Assembly (NCBI GenBank): GCA_026418695.1
Contig: JAOAAU010000049.1
Location: forward strand, 1 to 48,524
Direction of reading: 5' to 3'
DNA from: Clostridia bacterium
GTDB lineage: Bacteria; Bacillota; Clostridia; Acetivibrionales; JAFADI01
Length of the DNA: 48,524 nt
How positions within the stretch are numbered: position 1 is the stretch's first letter; each line of letters starts with the position of its first letter. Under the pieces are notes generated by a model. The model saw only the letters and a program-made list of their open reading frames with translations, was not told the DNA's origin and did not search any database. Position numbers and translations under genes: made by a program. Of the stretch, positions 17,215 through 26,419 are shown in pieces.

Positions 17215-19272
17215 ATTAACATTCAATTTGATTCTATAGCAAAAAGAATCATTGAGTCAGAAGATACCAATGCAAAGTTGATCCTCAAAGGGCCGACCGG
17301 ATGCGGTAAATCCGCTATCTTACTTGAACGCTACAGATTTATGGTTGAGAATCTGCATGTCCCTAGTGAGAAAATTCTGATCCTTCTGTTAAACAGAACG
17401 CAATCCCTGGAATGGAGAACCAAGACCATTCTCAAAGGTTCCAGCGTGATTTGGAGAACCTCTTACTATGGTTTTATCCAGGGAGAAATCAAGACCTACT
17501 ATCCAATGATCGTGAAAAATTGCAAGGAAATCGTCAATAAGCGTATCAAACCGATTTTTTTGACCTTTGAATCTGCTCAGTTTCTTGTATCGAAGGTGAT
17601 TGAAGCCCAGAGAGAGAGCAAGGGGATTTTCACCGGAGTGACAGCATATACCGACAGAATTGCCATAGATTTGACCGCAAATCTGGTAAAGGCGGCAACC
17701 TCGGACATCCCTTATCATGAAATCGGAGACAGGCTGTATAATGCCCTCGAACTGAAGGATGACATGAAAAAACAGATATTCAAGGATGCCGACAGCATTC
17801 TTGCAGCCTATAGAAAAAGATGTATGGAATTGGGGATTTTTGACTTTGGGATGGCCGTAGAACTTTACAATAACTGCCTTTTAAAGGATGAAAACTATCG
17901 AGAACAGCTTTTTAGCAGAGTGCAGCATTTGATCGTGGATAATATTGAAGAATGCGTTCCGACAGAAGTGGACTTTATTGAATATATCCTCCCGAACCTT
18001 CAGTCCTGTATGCTTGGATATAACCACGAAGGCGGATATGGAGAGATCTTTGGGAGCAACCACGAATATGTAAAGCAGAAGCTCATCGGGAAGTGCGAGA
18101 AGATTGAACTTACCAAATCCCATACTTGCAGTGACTTTATGTATGAGTTTTCCGATATGCTTTTTGACAGTATAGAAAATATCAAGGGATTAAAACCTGT
18201 TGAAAAAACCGGAATTGAAAGAGTTCCACCCACTGAATTAAGAAGCGAGATGCTGGAAAAGGTCGGGGAAAGGGTTTGCCGTCTGATTTCTCATGAGGGA
18301 TATAATCCCTCGGATATTGCTATTATATCTACCTATGCGGATCCGGTGACTGAATTTGTCATAGGAAGAATTTTGGAGAAGCAGGGATATCAGCTCAAAA
18401 ACCTGACCAGAAAAAGCAGGGTCATTGACAATCCCTTTTCTCAAGCACTCATAACACTGGCACAACTTTGTCATCCTTCCTATGGCGTACTGCCGAACAG
18501 AGATGATGTGAAAGCTTTGATCCGGCTCCTTCTGAAGATTGATCCGGTGAGAAGCTCTCTGCTTGCCGGAGAAGTGTGCAGCCAGAGACCTTTTGCAGAA
18601 TTTCCTGATGTAGAATTCCCGGGACTGGTTGAGAGAATAGGGTATTATAATGTTGAAAAATATGAATATATTCGAACCTGGATCAGTGAGTACAGGGAAA
18701 GGCCGACCCCTTTGCCGATCAATGAATTTTTGCAGAAGGTCTTCCTGGAGGTACTTATATCGAAAGAAGTAACAGAAGGGGATATTCTTCAGGCGAAAAA
18801 CCTGATCGACAGTGCGCAGACTTTTGTTGATGTGGTTTCAAGGTTCAACAGGAATGCAAGCCGGGATTTTCTTACCATGATCCGCGGTGGAATCAAGTCA
18901 GCAGAAAGCATTTTTGAAATTGAGGAAAAACTGGAGGGGGACTTTGTGCTCTTATCAACCCCTGTGGCATACCTTGCGAGTTCACTGAAAAACAAGGTCG
19001 TGATTCTAACCAGTATAAGCAGTAAGAATTGGACGCCCAGAAGTGTCAAAGAATTAAGCAATGCACATGTCTTGACAAAAACCTGGAATCCGCAGGATGT
19101 GTATTCGGAAGAACTGGAAGAACAGAACCAGAAGCATTACCTGGCGGTACTCATGAGGGCAATACTGAAAAGATGCAAAGGACGGCTGATTACCTTTGAA
19201 TCCAATCTGTCTGCCAGCGGGTATGAGAATGATGGGATTTTATCCGAGTATTTCGATGAGATACTCCAATAA
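17215..19272 (+). CDS. UvrD-like ATPase with degenerate helicase motifs (AddB-like), apparent ATT start
   Basis: The 685-residue protein resembles a superfamily 1 helicase. A good Walker A (GPTGCGKS, residues 26-33) is followed by an Ia-like ILILLLNRTQSLEW. The Walker B/DEAQ position reads VDNIEE, and the motif VI region (HYLAVLMRAILKRCKGRLITF) lacks the usual TRAK. It may be a structural or weak motor, as AddB is beside AddA. No ATG, GTG or TTG occurs in frame between the upstream stop (17140) and TTG 17278. GGAGGG (17202-17207) sits eight bases before ATT 17215, and the frame from there reads NIQFDSIAKRIIESEDTN, which fills the helicase Q-motif position. A TTG 17278 start would remove this. 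Confidence 0.8.
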   Translation: MNIQFDSIAKRIIESEDTNAKLILKGPTGCGKSAILLERYRFMVENLHVPSEKILILLLNRTQSLEWRTKTILKGSSVIWRTSYYGFIQGEIKTYYPMIVKNCKEIVNKRIKPIFLTFESAQFLVSKVIEAQRESKGIFTGVTAYTDRIAIDLTANLVKAATSDIPYHEIGDRLYNALELKDDMKKQIFKDADSILAAYRKRCMELGIFDFGMAVELYNNCLLKDENYREQLFSRVQHLIVDNIEECVPTEVDFIEYILPNLQSCMLGYNHEGGYGEIFGSNHEYVKQKLIGKCEKIELTKSHTCSDFMYEFSDMLFDSIENIKGLKPVEKTGIERVPPTELRSEMLEKVGERVCRLISHEGYNPSDIAIISTYADPVTEFVIGRILEKQGYQLKNLTRKSRVIDNPFSQALITLAQLCHPSYGVLPNRDDVKALIRLLLKIDPVRSSLLAGEVCSQRPFAEFPDVEFPGLVERIGYYNVEKYEYIRTWISEYRERPTPLPINEFLQKVFLEVLISKEVTEGDILQAKNLIDSAQTFVDVVSRFNRNASRDFLTMIRGGIKSAESIFEIEEKLEGDFVLLSTPVAYLASSLKNKVVILTSISSKNWTPRSVKELSNAHVLTKTWNPQDVYSEELEEQNQKHYLAVLMRAILKRCKGRLITFESNLSASGYENDGILSEYFDEILQ

Positions 19273-19316
19273 GGAATTTATTCCGTATAAGTTTAATTAA
19301 GAAATGCAAAAAAGTT

Positions 19317-19360
19317 AGCCAAGGGTTACCGTAAGCAATTATGGTAACCCTTGGCTGTTT
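19317..19360 (+). terminator. Terminator after the UvrD-like ATPase gene
   Basis: A 14-bp perfect stem (AGCCAAGGGTTACC against GGTAACCCTTGGCT) with a 12-nt loop is followed by GTTTTAT. Its right arm also contains the -35 element of the next gene's sigma-K-like promoter. Confidence 0.8.
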
Positions 19361-19374
19361 TATTTCATATTCTA
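19346..19374 (+). promoter_or_regulatory. Sigma-K-type sporulation promoter
   Basis: AACC (19346-19349), exactly 16 bp, then CATATTCTA (19366-19374) matches the mother-cell sigma-K consensus mACm-N16-CATAnnnTA at every defined base. It lies immediately before the glycine-rich coat-like gene. Assignment is by consensus only. Confidence 0.6.
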
Positions 19375-19402
19375 TAGTAAAAGAAGGAAAGGAGTGATGA
19401 AC

Positions 19403-19882
19403 ATGTATTCTGACTTTTATAATTTCCAACCTCCTTACAGACCGGACGGGGATGATGGATATGGCCCGGATGGAGGCTTTGGACCGGGTGGCCCTGGTGG
19501 CGGTTTTGGACCCGGCGGAGGCTTCGGACCGGGAGGACCCGGCGGGGGATTTGGGCCTGGCGGAGGCTTCGGACCAGGAGGACCTGGCGGAGGCTTTGGT
19601 CCCGGTGGCCCCGGAGGCGGATTCGGCCAAGGAATGCCTCCGGGACCGCCGCCATCCTATGCACCGCAGCAACCTCAGGTAGGTACTTTTGCGGTAAGCC
19701 CTGGTTCCATTTATGGCTGCCGGTTCCGGTTTGTTTATATCTGGCCTAGATATGGGCGTCCATTCTGGGCATGGCTCACCTATGTTACTAGAAGATCAGC
19801 TTCGGGATTCCGCTGGAGAAGAGGAAGATGGGTATACTTTACGATAGACCTGAGAGATATTCAGTATTTTGAATGTTATTAG
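19403..19882 (+). CDS. Glycine/proline-rich coat-like protein
   Basis: From ATG 19403 (AAAGGAG eight bases upstream) the protein is about 159 residues. A short Tyr/Pro-rich head precedes a roughly 65-residue tract built from repeats such as GGFGPGG and GPGGP. A conserved-looking C-terminal domain follows (VSPGSIYGCRFRFVYIWPRYGRPFWAWLTYVTRRSASGFRW... YFECY), rich in aromatic and Arg residues. The family has no name known to me, but the composition and the sigma-K-like promoter point to a spore coat or exosporium protein. GTG 19394 and ATG 19397 are too close to the ribosome site. Confidence 0.75.
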   Translation: MYSDFYNFQPPYRPDGDDGYGPDGGFGPGGPGGGFGPGGGFGPGGPGGGFGPGGGFGPGGPGGGFGPGGPGGGFGQGMPPGPPPSYAPQQPQVGTFAVSPGSIYGCRFRFVYIWPRYGRPFWAWLTYVTRRSASGFRWRRGRWVYFTIDLRDIQYFECY

Positions 19883-19893
19883 TTTTTATAATT

Positions 19894-19920
19894 TTGGGGG
19901 TGCAGGCGCACTCCTTTTTT
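19894..19920 (+). terminator. Terminator after the coat-like gene
   Basis: Stem GGGGTGC-aggc-GCACTCC (one G-T wobble) is followed by a run of seven T, 20 bases after the stop codon. Confidence 0.7.
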
Positions 19921-19970
19921 TGGGCATTAATCAACAGGGAAGGATTGCATTTTTTAGAAAGCTCTATAAG

Positions 19971-19999
19971 TTTCAATCCCTCTTTGATGATGGTATAAT
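19971..19999 (+). promoter_or_regulatory. Promoter of the UvrD-type helicase operon
   Basis: TTTCAA, 17-bp spacer, TATAAT (19994-19999) with a TG extended -10. The sequence 19988-20003 is identical to the core of the promoter at 17132-17147. Confidence 0.55.
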
Positions 20000-20104
20000 A
20001 TACCTAGTATATTAATGGTTCATCATAAAATACGCATTACGGATGATGTGCTTTTGGGATAAAATCGATTTTTGAGCTGGGATTTATGGCTTTGGAGGAC
20101 AAGT

Positions 20105-22342
20105 ATGGCTTTAAGGAAAGGGCAGAAGGAACTGGTTGAACAATACAGGGGCGGATATTGTGCGGTGCCGGCAATTCCAGGCGGCGGAAAGACCCACTGT
20201 CTTTCCCTGTGGGCTGTCGAAATGATCGCTCAGGGGATTCACAAACCCGGGAAAATTCTGATCGTTACCTATATGAATACCGCGGTAAACAATTTTAAAC
20301 AGCGTATTTCCGCTGAACTGCAGAAAAGAGGAATTCCGGGAAACAAGGATTACTTTGTATCGACCATTCATGGTTTATGCCTTCAAATTATCAAAGAAAA
20401 GCCGGACTTGATTTCCGCCAATGAAGAATTTGATATCATTGATGAGGTGAATAAAGCTCATATCATCAGCGCTGCGGTTCTAGAGTGGAAAAAGCATAAT
20501 GGAGACAGGCTTCGTCAGTTTGTAGACGAATCTCAGCTTAGTGCCGGCAGAATTACAAAGGCTTATGAGGATTGGGAAGACAAGATCGGGATTGTAATAT
20601 TAAGCGCCATCCGGGATTTCAAAAGCAGGGGGCTGAGTCCACAGGAAGCCGCTGCCAGATGTAAAATCCTTGGCAATCATTCAATGTTGAAGATCGCAGC
20701 GGATATTTATGAAATTTATGATAGAAAATTGAAGATCAATGGTTTTCTTGATTTTGATGATATGCTGTATAATGCAAAGAGAATCCTGGAAGAGGATGAA
20801 AGTCTGCTTGAAAAATATCGAAAGAAATATTCTTTCGTTTGTGAGGATGAGGCGCAGGATTCAAACCTGATTCAAAGTGAGATCCTTACGTTGATTGCAA
20901 ACGGTAATCTTCTCCGTGTCGGGGATAGCAACCAGGCCATTTGCGGGAGTTTCACCAGCAGTGATTTCACCTTTTTTAAATCTTTCTGTGAACTGCCGCA
21001 AACAACGGTCTATCACATCACCCAGTCCAGCAGGAATACCAAAGAGATTATCGAGCTTACAAACTACTTTGTAAGATATGTGCGACAGGACCATCCGGTG
21101 TTGGAGTGCCGTGAGAGTTTACTCCCGCAGTTTATCGAACCGGTTCCTGATGATGATGAGAGAAGAAATCCCACTACAGAGGAGTATGGTATTAAAGCGC
21201 GTGTATTTAATTCCTGGGAGGATGAGGCAGCTGCCGTCATCACTCAGGCGAACTATCTGATGAGGAAATACCCTGATAAGACAATGGCGATGCTGGTTCC
21301 TACTTCCTGGAGGATCGGATATGTTGTTAACCTGCTGGAAGCAAGGAATATCCCGTATGAGCAGCTGGACAACACTTCGAAGGAAAGGAACCGGACTGTC
21401 CGAAAACTGGGAAGGATCATTGACTTCATCGCATTGCCGGAATCAGCGCAAAAGCTTGCAGATATGATGGACGAGTGCTTTATTCCGGATAATCTGACAG
21501 ATCAGCATGACACGGAACAGCAGTTGGAAGATCAAAGCAGAAAACAGCATAAATCCATGCTCAAGGAGTTTCTGCTCAATGCTTCTACGGAAAAGATATT
21601 ATATCCGCTGGGCGGAGAAATTGAGAAGGAATTGGTACCGGAGGAGCTTAAAAGTTCAGCCGTCTGGGAAGAGTTCGTTGGCAAGCTTGATACTGCTCGG
21701 GAATTGCTGGAATTTCCGGGAACCATTGTCGAGAAGCTGATTTTGTTCATCTCCGAAAAACTGGAGTTTAATAAGGAAGAAAGAGCCATTGCCCAAAAGG
21801 TTGCCAGTGATGTCCGGTTTCTGATGAGCCAGGATCCTTACTGGACTCTGAGTAAACTGGCCGATGAACTCTTAAGTTCGAAGAATATGTTTAACTTTTT
21901 TGCAAACGTTGTATGGGAACTCAAAGGTTACGAGCCGACACCCGGAAAGCTTACAGTCTGTACATACCATAAATCCAAAGGGTTGGAATGGGATATCGTA
22001 TTCCTTACCGGTTTGAATTATGCTGATTTTCCTGTAACCTTGAATGACAAGTTTATCGGTGAATACTGGTTTTTAAAGCAGGAATACAGGAATCCCCAGG
22101 CTTTCGTTAAAGCTGAAATTGAAAATGTAGTGGATGGAAAGCAAGGAACGGACTGTGTTCTGAGTTCCAAACTGGAAACCATATCAGAAAAAGCAAGACT
22201 GCTGTACGTTGGAATTACGCGCGCAAAGCAATATCTTTTTCTTTCAGGGTTTCATGCCAACCCCGGAAAGAAAAACGAGACTCCACCCTCAAAATACCTG
22301 ATCGAATTGAAATCTTTTATAGATGAAAGGGGAAGCAAGTGA
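20105..22342 (+). CDS. UvrD/PcrA/AddA-type superfamily 1 DNA helicase
   Basis: From ATG 20105 (GGAGG six bases upstream) the protein is 745 residues. Intact motifs are Walker A (AIPGGGKT, residues 23-30), Ia (ILIVTYMNTAVNNF), Ib (STIHGLC), Walker B (EDEAQDSN, DEAQD at 248-252), III/IV (RVGDSNQAICGSF), V (TYHKSKGLEWDIVFLTGL) and VI (LLYVGITRAK near 699). It lacks a fused nuclease domain. The next gene overlaps its stop and encodes a RecB/Cas4-type nuclease, so the two likely act together on DNA ends. The pair parallels AddA with its nuclease split off. Substrate and pathway are inferred. Confidence 0.9.
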   Translation: MALRKGQKELVEQYRGGYCAVPAIPGGGKTHCLSLWAVEMIAQGIHKPGKILIVTYMNTAVNNFKQRISAELQKRGIPGNKDYFVSTIHGLCLQIIKEKPDLISANEEFDIIDEVNKAHIISAAVLEWKKHNGDRLRQFVDESQLSAGRITKAYEDWEDKIGIVILSAIRDFKSRGLSPQEAAARCKILGNHSMLKIAADIYEIYDRKLKINGFLDFDDMLYNAKRILEEDESLLEKYRKKYSFVCEDEAQDSNLIQSEILTLIANGNLLRVGDSNQAICGSFTSSDFTFFKSFCELPQTTVYHITQSSRNTKEIIELTNYFVRYVRQDHPVLECRESLLPQFIEPVPDDDERRNPTTEEYGIKARVFNSWEDEAAAVITQANYLMRKYPDKTMAMLVPTSWRIGYVVNLLEARNIPYEQLDNTSKERNRTVRKLGRIIDFIALPESAQKLADMMDECFIPDNLTDQHDTEQQLEDQSRKQHKSMLKEFLLNASTEKILYPLGGEIEKELVPEELKSSAVWEEFVGKLDTARELLEFPGTIVEKLILFISEKLEFNKEERAIAQKVASDVRFLMSQDPYWTLSKLADELLSSKNMFNFFANVVWELKGYEPTPGKLTVCTYHKSKGLEWDIVFLTGLNYADFPVTLNDKFIGEYWFLKQEYRNPQAFVKAEIENVVDGKQGTDCVLSSKLETISEKARLLYVGITRAKQYLFLSGFHANPGKKNETPPSKYLIELKSFIDERGSK

Positions 22343-23163
22343 TGAAAGATTTGAGGTTTGCAGATTACTTCCTGTTTACTCAGCATTCTCTTTCAACCTT
22401 TGATAACTGCCCCTTGAAATTCAGAAAGCGGTATCTGGAAGGATTGAAATGGGATAGCTTTCCTGATGAACGGGTGAAGAAGCGGCTTGAGCGAGGAAAT
22501 AATTTTCATTTGCTTGCACACCGGTATTTTATGGGGGTGCCCACAGGGCTCGATCAGGGTACTGAGGAATTCGGTGAGTTAAATGAATGGATGGAATGCC
22601 TGGAGCGTGAATTCAAGAAAGAGCCCTTTGTTACCTATCTTCCGGAGTATAAGTTAAGAATGGTTACAGATCCGCTCAAACTTGAAGCAAACTTTGACCT
22701 AATTGCCATTAATGAGGATCGGATTGAGATTTGGGATTGGAAAACCCATGGAGACATGCAGGGGAAAAACAGGGCCGCTTTGAGTAAACGGTTTGAAACC
22801 AGTCTGCAAACGGTTGTTTATATGTTTGTTTTGAAGGAACAGCTTCCGATTCTAATAGGAAGTCCTATCGAAAGTGAAAAAATCTGTATGTGTTACTGGC
22901 AGCCGGATCGACCTCATTTACTTGCGAAAATTAATTATAGTGATGAATTACATGAAAGATTCAGACAGATCCTTGAGCAAAAGATCAGAGGAGTCCTTGA
23001 ATACGACTATGCCGGTTTTGAGAAGGCTTTGTTCAGTAAACACTGCAAGTACTGTGAATTTAATTGGTTCTGTAATAATGACAAAGTAGATTTTGAAGCA
23101 ATGGAAGAAGATGAAGATTTTTTAGATACATTGGATTGGGATAGTATTGAAGAAAAGTATTAA
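22342..23163 (+). CDS. PD-(D/E)XK nuclease with Fe-S cluster motif (Cas4/AddB-like)
   Basis: The 273-residue protein opens with SLSTFDNCPLKFRKRYLEGL (Cys23). His near residue 56, then Asp119 (EANFD), Asp132-x-Lys134 (IWDWKTH) and Q156xxxY160 follow the RecB/Cas4 nuclease plan. A C-terminal C-x2-C-x5-C at 235-244 completes a four-Cys set like the 4Fe-4S staple of AddB and Cas4. It probably cuts single-stranded DNA fed by the helicase, whose TGA overlaps this ATG. GTG 22339 is an alternative start. It ends in an acidic tail (EAMEEDEDFLDTLDWDSIEEKY). Confidence 0.87.
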   Translation: MKDLRFADYFLFTQHSLSTFDNCPLKFRKRYLEGLKWDSFPDERVKKRLERGNNFHLLAHRYFMGVPTGLDQGTEEFGELNEWMECLEREFKKEPFVTYLPEYKLRMVTDPLKLEANFDLIAINEDRIEIWDWKTHGDMQGKNRAALSKRFETSLQTVVYMFVLKEQLPILIGSPIESEKICMCYWQPDRPHLLAKINYSDELHERFRQILEQKIRGVLEYDYAGFEKALFSKHCKYCEFNWFCNNDKVDFEAMEEDEDFLDTLDWDSIEEKY

Positions 23164-23228
23164 CCAGGGTTTAGATGTCCTGCTCAAGTTGATTTATTTA
23201 CAAAGACTTTGTAAGGAGCCTGGATCGG

Positions 23229-25520
23229 ATGCAAATAAAGATCAATATTAAAAATGACGGGATCAAACTCCCGAAGGCGATCGTAGATGCCGCGGGTGGA
23301 GATGAACTGATTGCGAGAATCTTTTACAACCGGGGCTACAAGCAGCCTGAAGTAATCCGGCAGATGCTGGACGAGACACAATACACACCAACGTCCATTG
23401 ATGAGTTCCCGGATATGGATATTGCTGTCGAGCGTATTGCAAGAGCCTTGGCGGATAAGGAACAGATCGCGGTTTATGGGGATTATGATGTGGATGGGGT
23501 TACGAGCACGGTGACACTGATAGAATGCCTCAGGATGCTGGGCGGGAATGTGATTTATCATGTGCCGGACCGCTTTTCTGAAGGCTACGGAATGAATGAA
23601 GAGGTTGTGAGATCTCTAAAAAACAAAGGCACTACACTGATCATTACTTGTGACTGTGGGGTATCGAATCATAATGAAATAATTACGGCAAAGAGCCTTG
23701 GAATGGATGTCATTGTCACCGACCATCATAATATTCCGGATCAATTGCCGCCTGCGGATGTTGTATTGAATCCAAAGCTTCTTGCGGAGGGGCACCGTGC
23801 CAGAAACATATCCGGCTGCGGAATGGCGTACTTCCTGTGTAAAGCACTGCTAAAGCGCTATCATTGTGAAGATAAAGCCAATAGGTTTTTAGACTTATTG
23901 GCGTTATCCCTGGTTGCAGACGTTGTCAGCCTGAACGGAGAAAACCGATACTTGCTGAGAAAAGCCATGCAGGAGCTTTTCAATTCAAAAAGAACAGGGA
24001 TGAAAGCCTTGTTTTCAGTCATTGAGAAGAATGTAAAAATGGAGAACGAGGAAGATATCGCTTTTCAGATTGCACCCAGAATTAATGCCGCAGGCAGGAT
24101 GGATTCCGCACGCCTGCCTGTAGATATGTTTCTTTCCTCCCATTTGCAGGAAGCGGTGAAACTGGCAGAAAGAATCGATGCTCTCAACAAGGAAAGGAAA
24201 AAAGTGCAGCAGGAAATTATTGATCAAGCCTTTCAGATGGTGGAGAACGGGAAAAAAAGTAAAACTATTCTTGTTCTTTACAATAAGTTCTGGCATCACG
24301 GCATTATTGGAATTGCAGCGGGAAAACTCTGCGAGACCTATAGAAAACCTGTCATTCTTTTGTCTATGAAGGAAGATGGACATACCATTGTGGGCTCTGC
24401 ACGTTCTACAGAGGAAATCAATATTTATGAACTGATCAAGGAATCCGGCAGCAGCCTTCTCAAGTTCGGGGGGCATTCTGCTGCTGCCGGACTTTCCCTG
24501 GAGGAAGGGCGGCTTGAAACTTTTACCCGGGAGATCGAAAGCCTGGCAGAAAGAAAATATTTCATTAAAGACATTGTTCAAGTGAATGTAGACATGGCCT
24601 TGGATATCGATAATATCCAAGAGGAGATATATGACAAACTTCGGAGTATCGGACCCTATGGTGAAGGCTTTGAACAGCCTGTGTTTTTTTCATCCAATGT
24701 TTGTATTGTGAGCGACAGAAAAACGGATAAGAACCATCACATCATGGTTTTAAGCGGAAATAAGGATACAAGGCTTCAAGCGGTAAAATGGTTTGGAGAA
24801 GATGCCTTGTTTGAAGGCAAAAGTTTTGATATCGTATACAGCATAGGGAAAAATAATTATTCGGGGAATGGACAGCTTCAGTTGACCATTGATACCATGC
24901 TTGAAAATGCCGGGGGGCTTAAAAAAGCCTATGAGGGGGAATTTATCGATGCCCGTGGAACGGGGATTGAAGAACTCCTGGAACGGTATGAAAAAGCCAT
25001 GGTTTTTTATGAGGGGCTGGGATCTGCCTGCCCGATTAAGCAGGTTTGCAATAGAAATGAGATTCGAAGGGCGGAAACCCTTATTCTGTTGTCTACTCCC
25101 GTAAATACCAGTATATTAAAAGAGATCGTATATCTTGCCAACCCGGAGAGAGTCGTATTGAATTTTTCAGTACTGCCGGACTATACTTTTAAGGGATTCC
25201 TGTTCAGTACGATGAGTATCTTGAAGTTTATCATAGTGAACCGAAGGGGAAGAGTGTACCTTGAAGACCTGGCAGCCAGACTTTGTGTGGAGACCGGGAT
25301 TGTAAAATCAGTTTTAAAGTATTTGAAGGCAGCGGGAAAAATCGAATATTTCATGGAATTGGATGAGCGGCAGGTATATATTGAGGCTGAAAACCGAACG
25401 GTAAGTCCCGATATCAGCTTAATGGAAAGAAATTTGAAAAACGCTCTGGATGAAAAGAACGCCTACCAGCAGTTTCTATTGAAACTGGAAACCAGGAAAT
25501 TCAAGGAGTATTTAAAATAG
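23229..25520 (+). CDS. recJ: Single-stranded-DNA-specific 5'-3' exonuclease RecJ
   Basis: The 763-residue protein carries the DHH phosphoesterase motifs AVYGDYDVDG (81-90), TCDCGVSN (140-147) and VTDHHN (163-168). It also has the DHHA1 elements GIIGIAAGKL and KFGGHSAAAG, and the RecJ OB-type middle. A C-terminal extension of about 200 residues after the OB region contains a possible winged-helix part (VYLEDLAARLCVETGIVKSVLKYL). RecJ degrades 5'-tailed single strands in recombination and repair. It follows the helicase-nuclease pair by 65 bases on the same strand with its own ribosome site (AAGGAG). Confidence 0.92.
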   Translation: MQIKINIKNDGIKLPKAIVDAAGGDELIARIFYNRGYKQPEVIRQMLDETQYTPTSIDEFPDMDIAVERIARALADKEQIAVYGDYDVDGVTSTVTLIECLRMLGGNVIYHVPDRFSEGYGMNEEVVRSLKNKGTTLIITCDCGVSNHNEIITAKSLGMDVIVTDHHNIPDQLPPADVVLNPKLLAEGHRARNISGCGMAYFLCKALLKRYHCEDKANRFLDLLALSLVADVVSLNGENRYLLRKAMQELFNSKRTGMKALFSVIEKNVKMENEEDIAFQIAPRINAAGRMDSARLPVDMFLSSHLQEAVKLAERIDALNKERKKVQQEIIDQAFQMVENGKKSKTILVLYNKFWHHGIIGIAAGKLCETYRKPVILLSMKEDGHTIVGSARSTEEINIYELIKESGSSLLKFGGHSAAAGLSLEEGRLETFTREIESLAERKYFIKDIVQVNVDMALDIDNIQEEIYDKLRSIGPYGEGFEQPVFFSSNVCIVSDRKTDKNHHIMVLSGNKDTRLQAVKWFGEDALFEGKSFDIVYSIGKNNYSGNGQLQLTIDTMLENAGGLKKAYEGEFIDARGTGIEELLERYEKAMVFYEGLGSACPIKQVCNRNEIRRAETLILLSTPVNTSILKEIVYLANPERVVLNFSVLPDYTFKGFLFSTMSILKFIIVNRRGRVYLEDLAARLCVETGIVKSVLKYLKAAGKIEYFMELDERQVYIEAENRTVSPDISLMERNLKNALDEKNAYQQFLLKLETRKFKEYLK

Positions 25521-25537
25521 ACGGAGGTCATACTTGA

Positions 25538-26419
25538 ATGAAAAAAGCAATTTTATTCTATAATCCCATGGCTGGAGATCATGGAGTAGCCCAGCGGCTC
25601 GACTATATCATCGGCCGGTTTCAGGATAAGGGGATTCTTATACAGCCTTATAGAATCGGAAAGGAAAGTGAAAAGAAGCTCACAGAGGTGTTAAAGAGCG
25701 GGAAATATGAATATGTCGTGGCTTCCGGCGGAGATGGGACACTGAACAACATCGCGAATATCATTCTTAAGAACAAACTGGAGCTGCCTATGGGAATCAT
25801 TCCGGCAGGAACCTGCAATGACTTTGCAAGGAGCTTGAAAATTCCAAACGCTATTGACCAGTGCATCGACATTATTTTAAAAGGAAGAACCTACGAGGTG
25901 GATACCGGTTTAATCAATGAAGACCAGTATTTTCTCAGTACTTTTGCCGGCGGCTTTTTTGTGGATGTTTCCTTTAATACCCATCATGAACTAAAAAAGA
26001 ACTTTGGGCCTTTTGCATATTACCTAAAAGCACTCAGTGAAGTAGTCAACATTAGGAGCTTTAATGTCAAAGTGACTACAGACAAGGAAATCGTAGAAGA
26101 AAATGTTCTTCTGTTTCTGGTTCTGAATGGCAGGGACGCAGGCGGTTTTACAAGTATTATCAGCGAAGCGGATATATCGGATGGCATTATGGATATCGTA
26201 CTGATTAAGAACTGCAATCATATTGATCTGGGCGGGGTGTTCTTCAAAGTGCTGAGTCAGGATACCCTGGTAGATCGGAATGTAACCAAATTAAGGGCAA
26301 AAAGCTGTACGATCGAATGTGATGCGGATATTGCTGTAAGCATTGATGGCGAAAAAGGGCCCAATCTTCCTGTTTCCATCCGTTTTTTGAACAGAGCACT
26401 AAGAGTATTTGTTCGATGA
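25538..26419 (+). CDS. Diacylglycerol kinase/YegS-family lipid kinase (second copy)
   Basis: The 293-residue protein has FYNPMAGDHG at residues 7-16, GGDGT at 64-68, GIIPAGTCNDFARSL and a C-terminal VSIDGEKGP. It belongs to the YegS/DgkB-type lipid kinases. It starts 17 bases after recJ with an ACGGAGG ribosome site, so read-through from the repair cluster is likely, although no functional link is evident. It differs clearly from the copy at 14453-15370, so the two are old paralogues rather than a recent duplication. Confidence 0.87.
   Translation: MKKAILFYNPMAGDHGVAQRLDYIIGRFQDKGILIQPYRIGKESEKKLTEVLKSGKYEYVVASGGDGTLNNIANIILKNKLELPMGIIPAGTCNDFARSLKIPNAIDQCIDIILKGRTYEVDTGLINEDQYFLSTFAGGFFVDVSFNTHHELKKNFGPFAYYLKALSEVVNIRSFNVKVTTDKEIVEENVLLFLVLNGRDAGGFTSIISEADISDGIMDIVLIKNCNHIDLGGVFFKVLSQDTLVDRNVTKLRAKSCTIECDADIAVSIDGEKGPNLPVSIRFLNRALRVFVR

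Noticed and set aside
19190..19672. 160- and 99-residue - strand frames over the glycine-rich gene
   Set aside because: They are antisense products of the GC-rich Gly/Pro repeat; the Ser/Ala/Arg-rich translation is a composition artefact.
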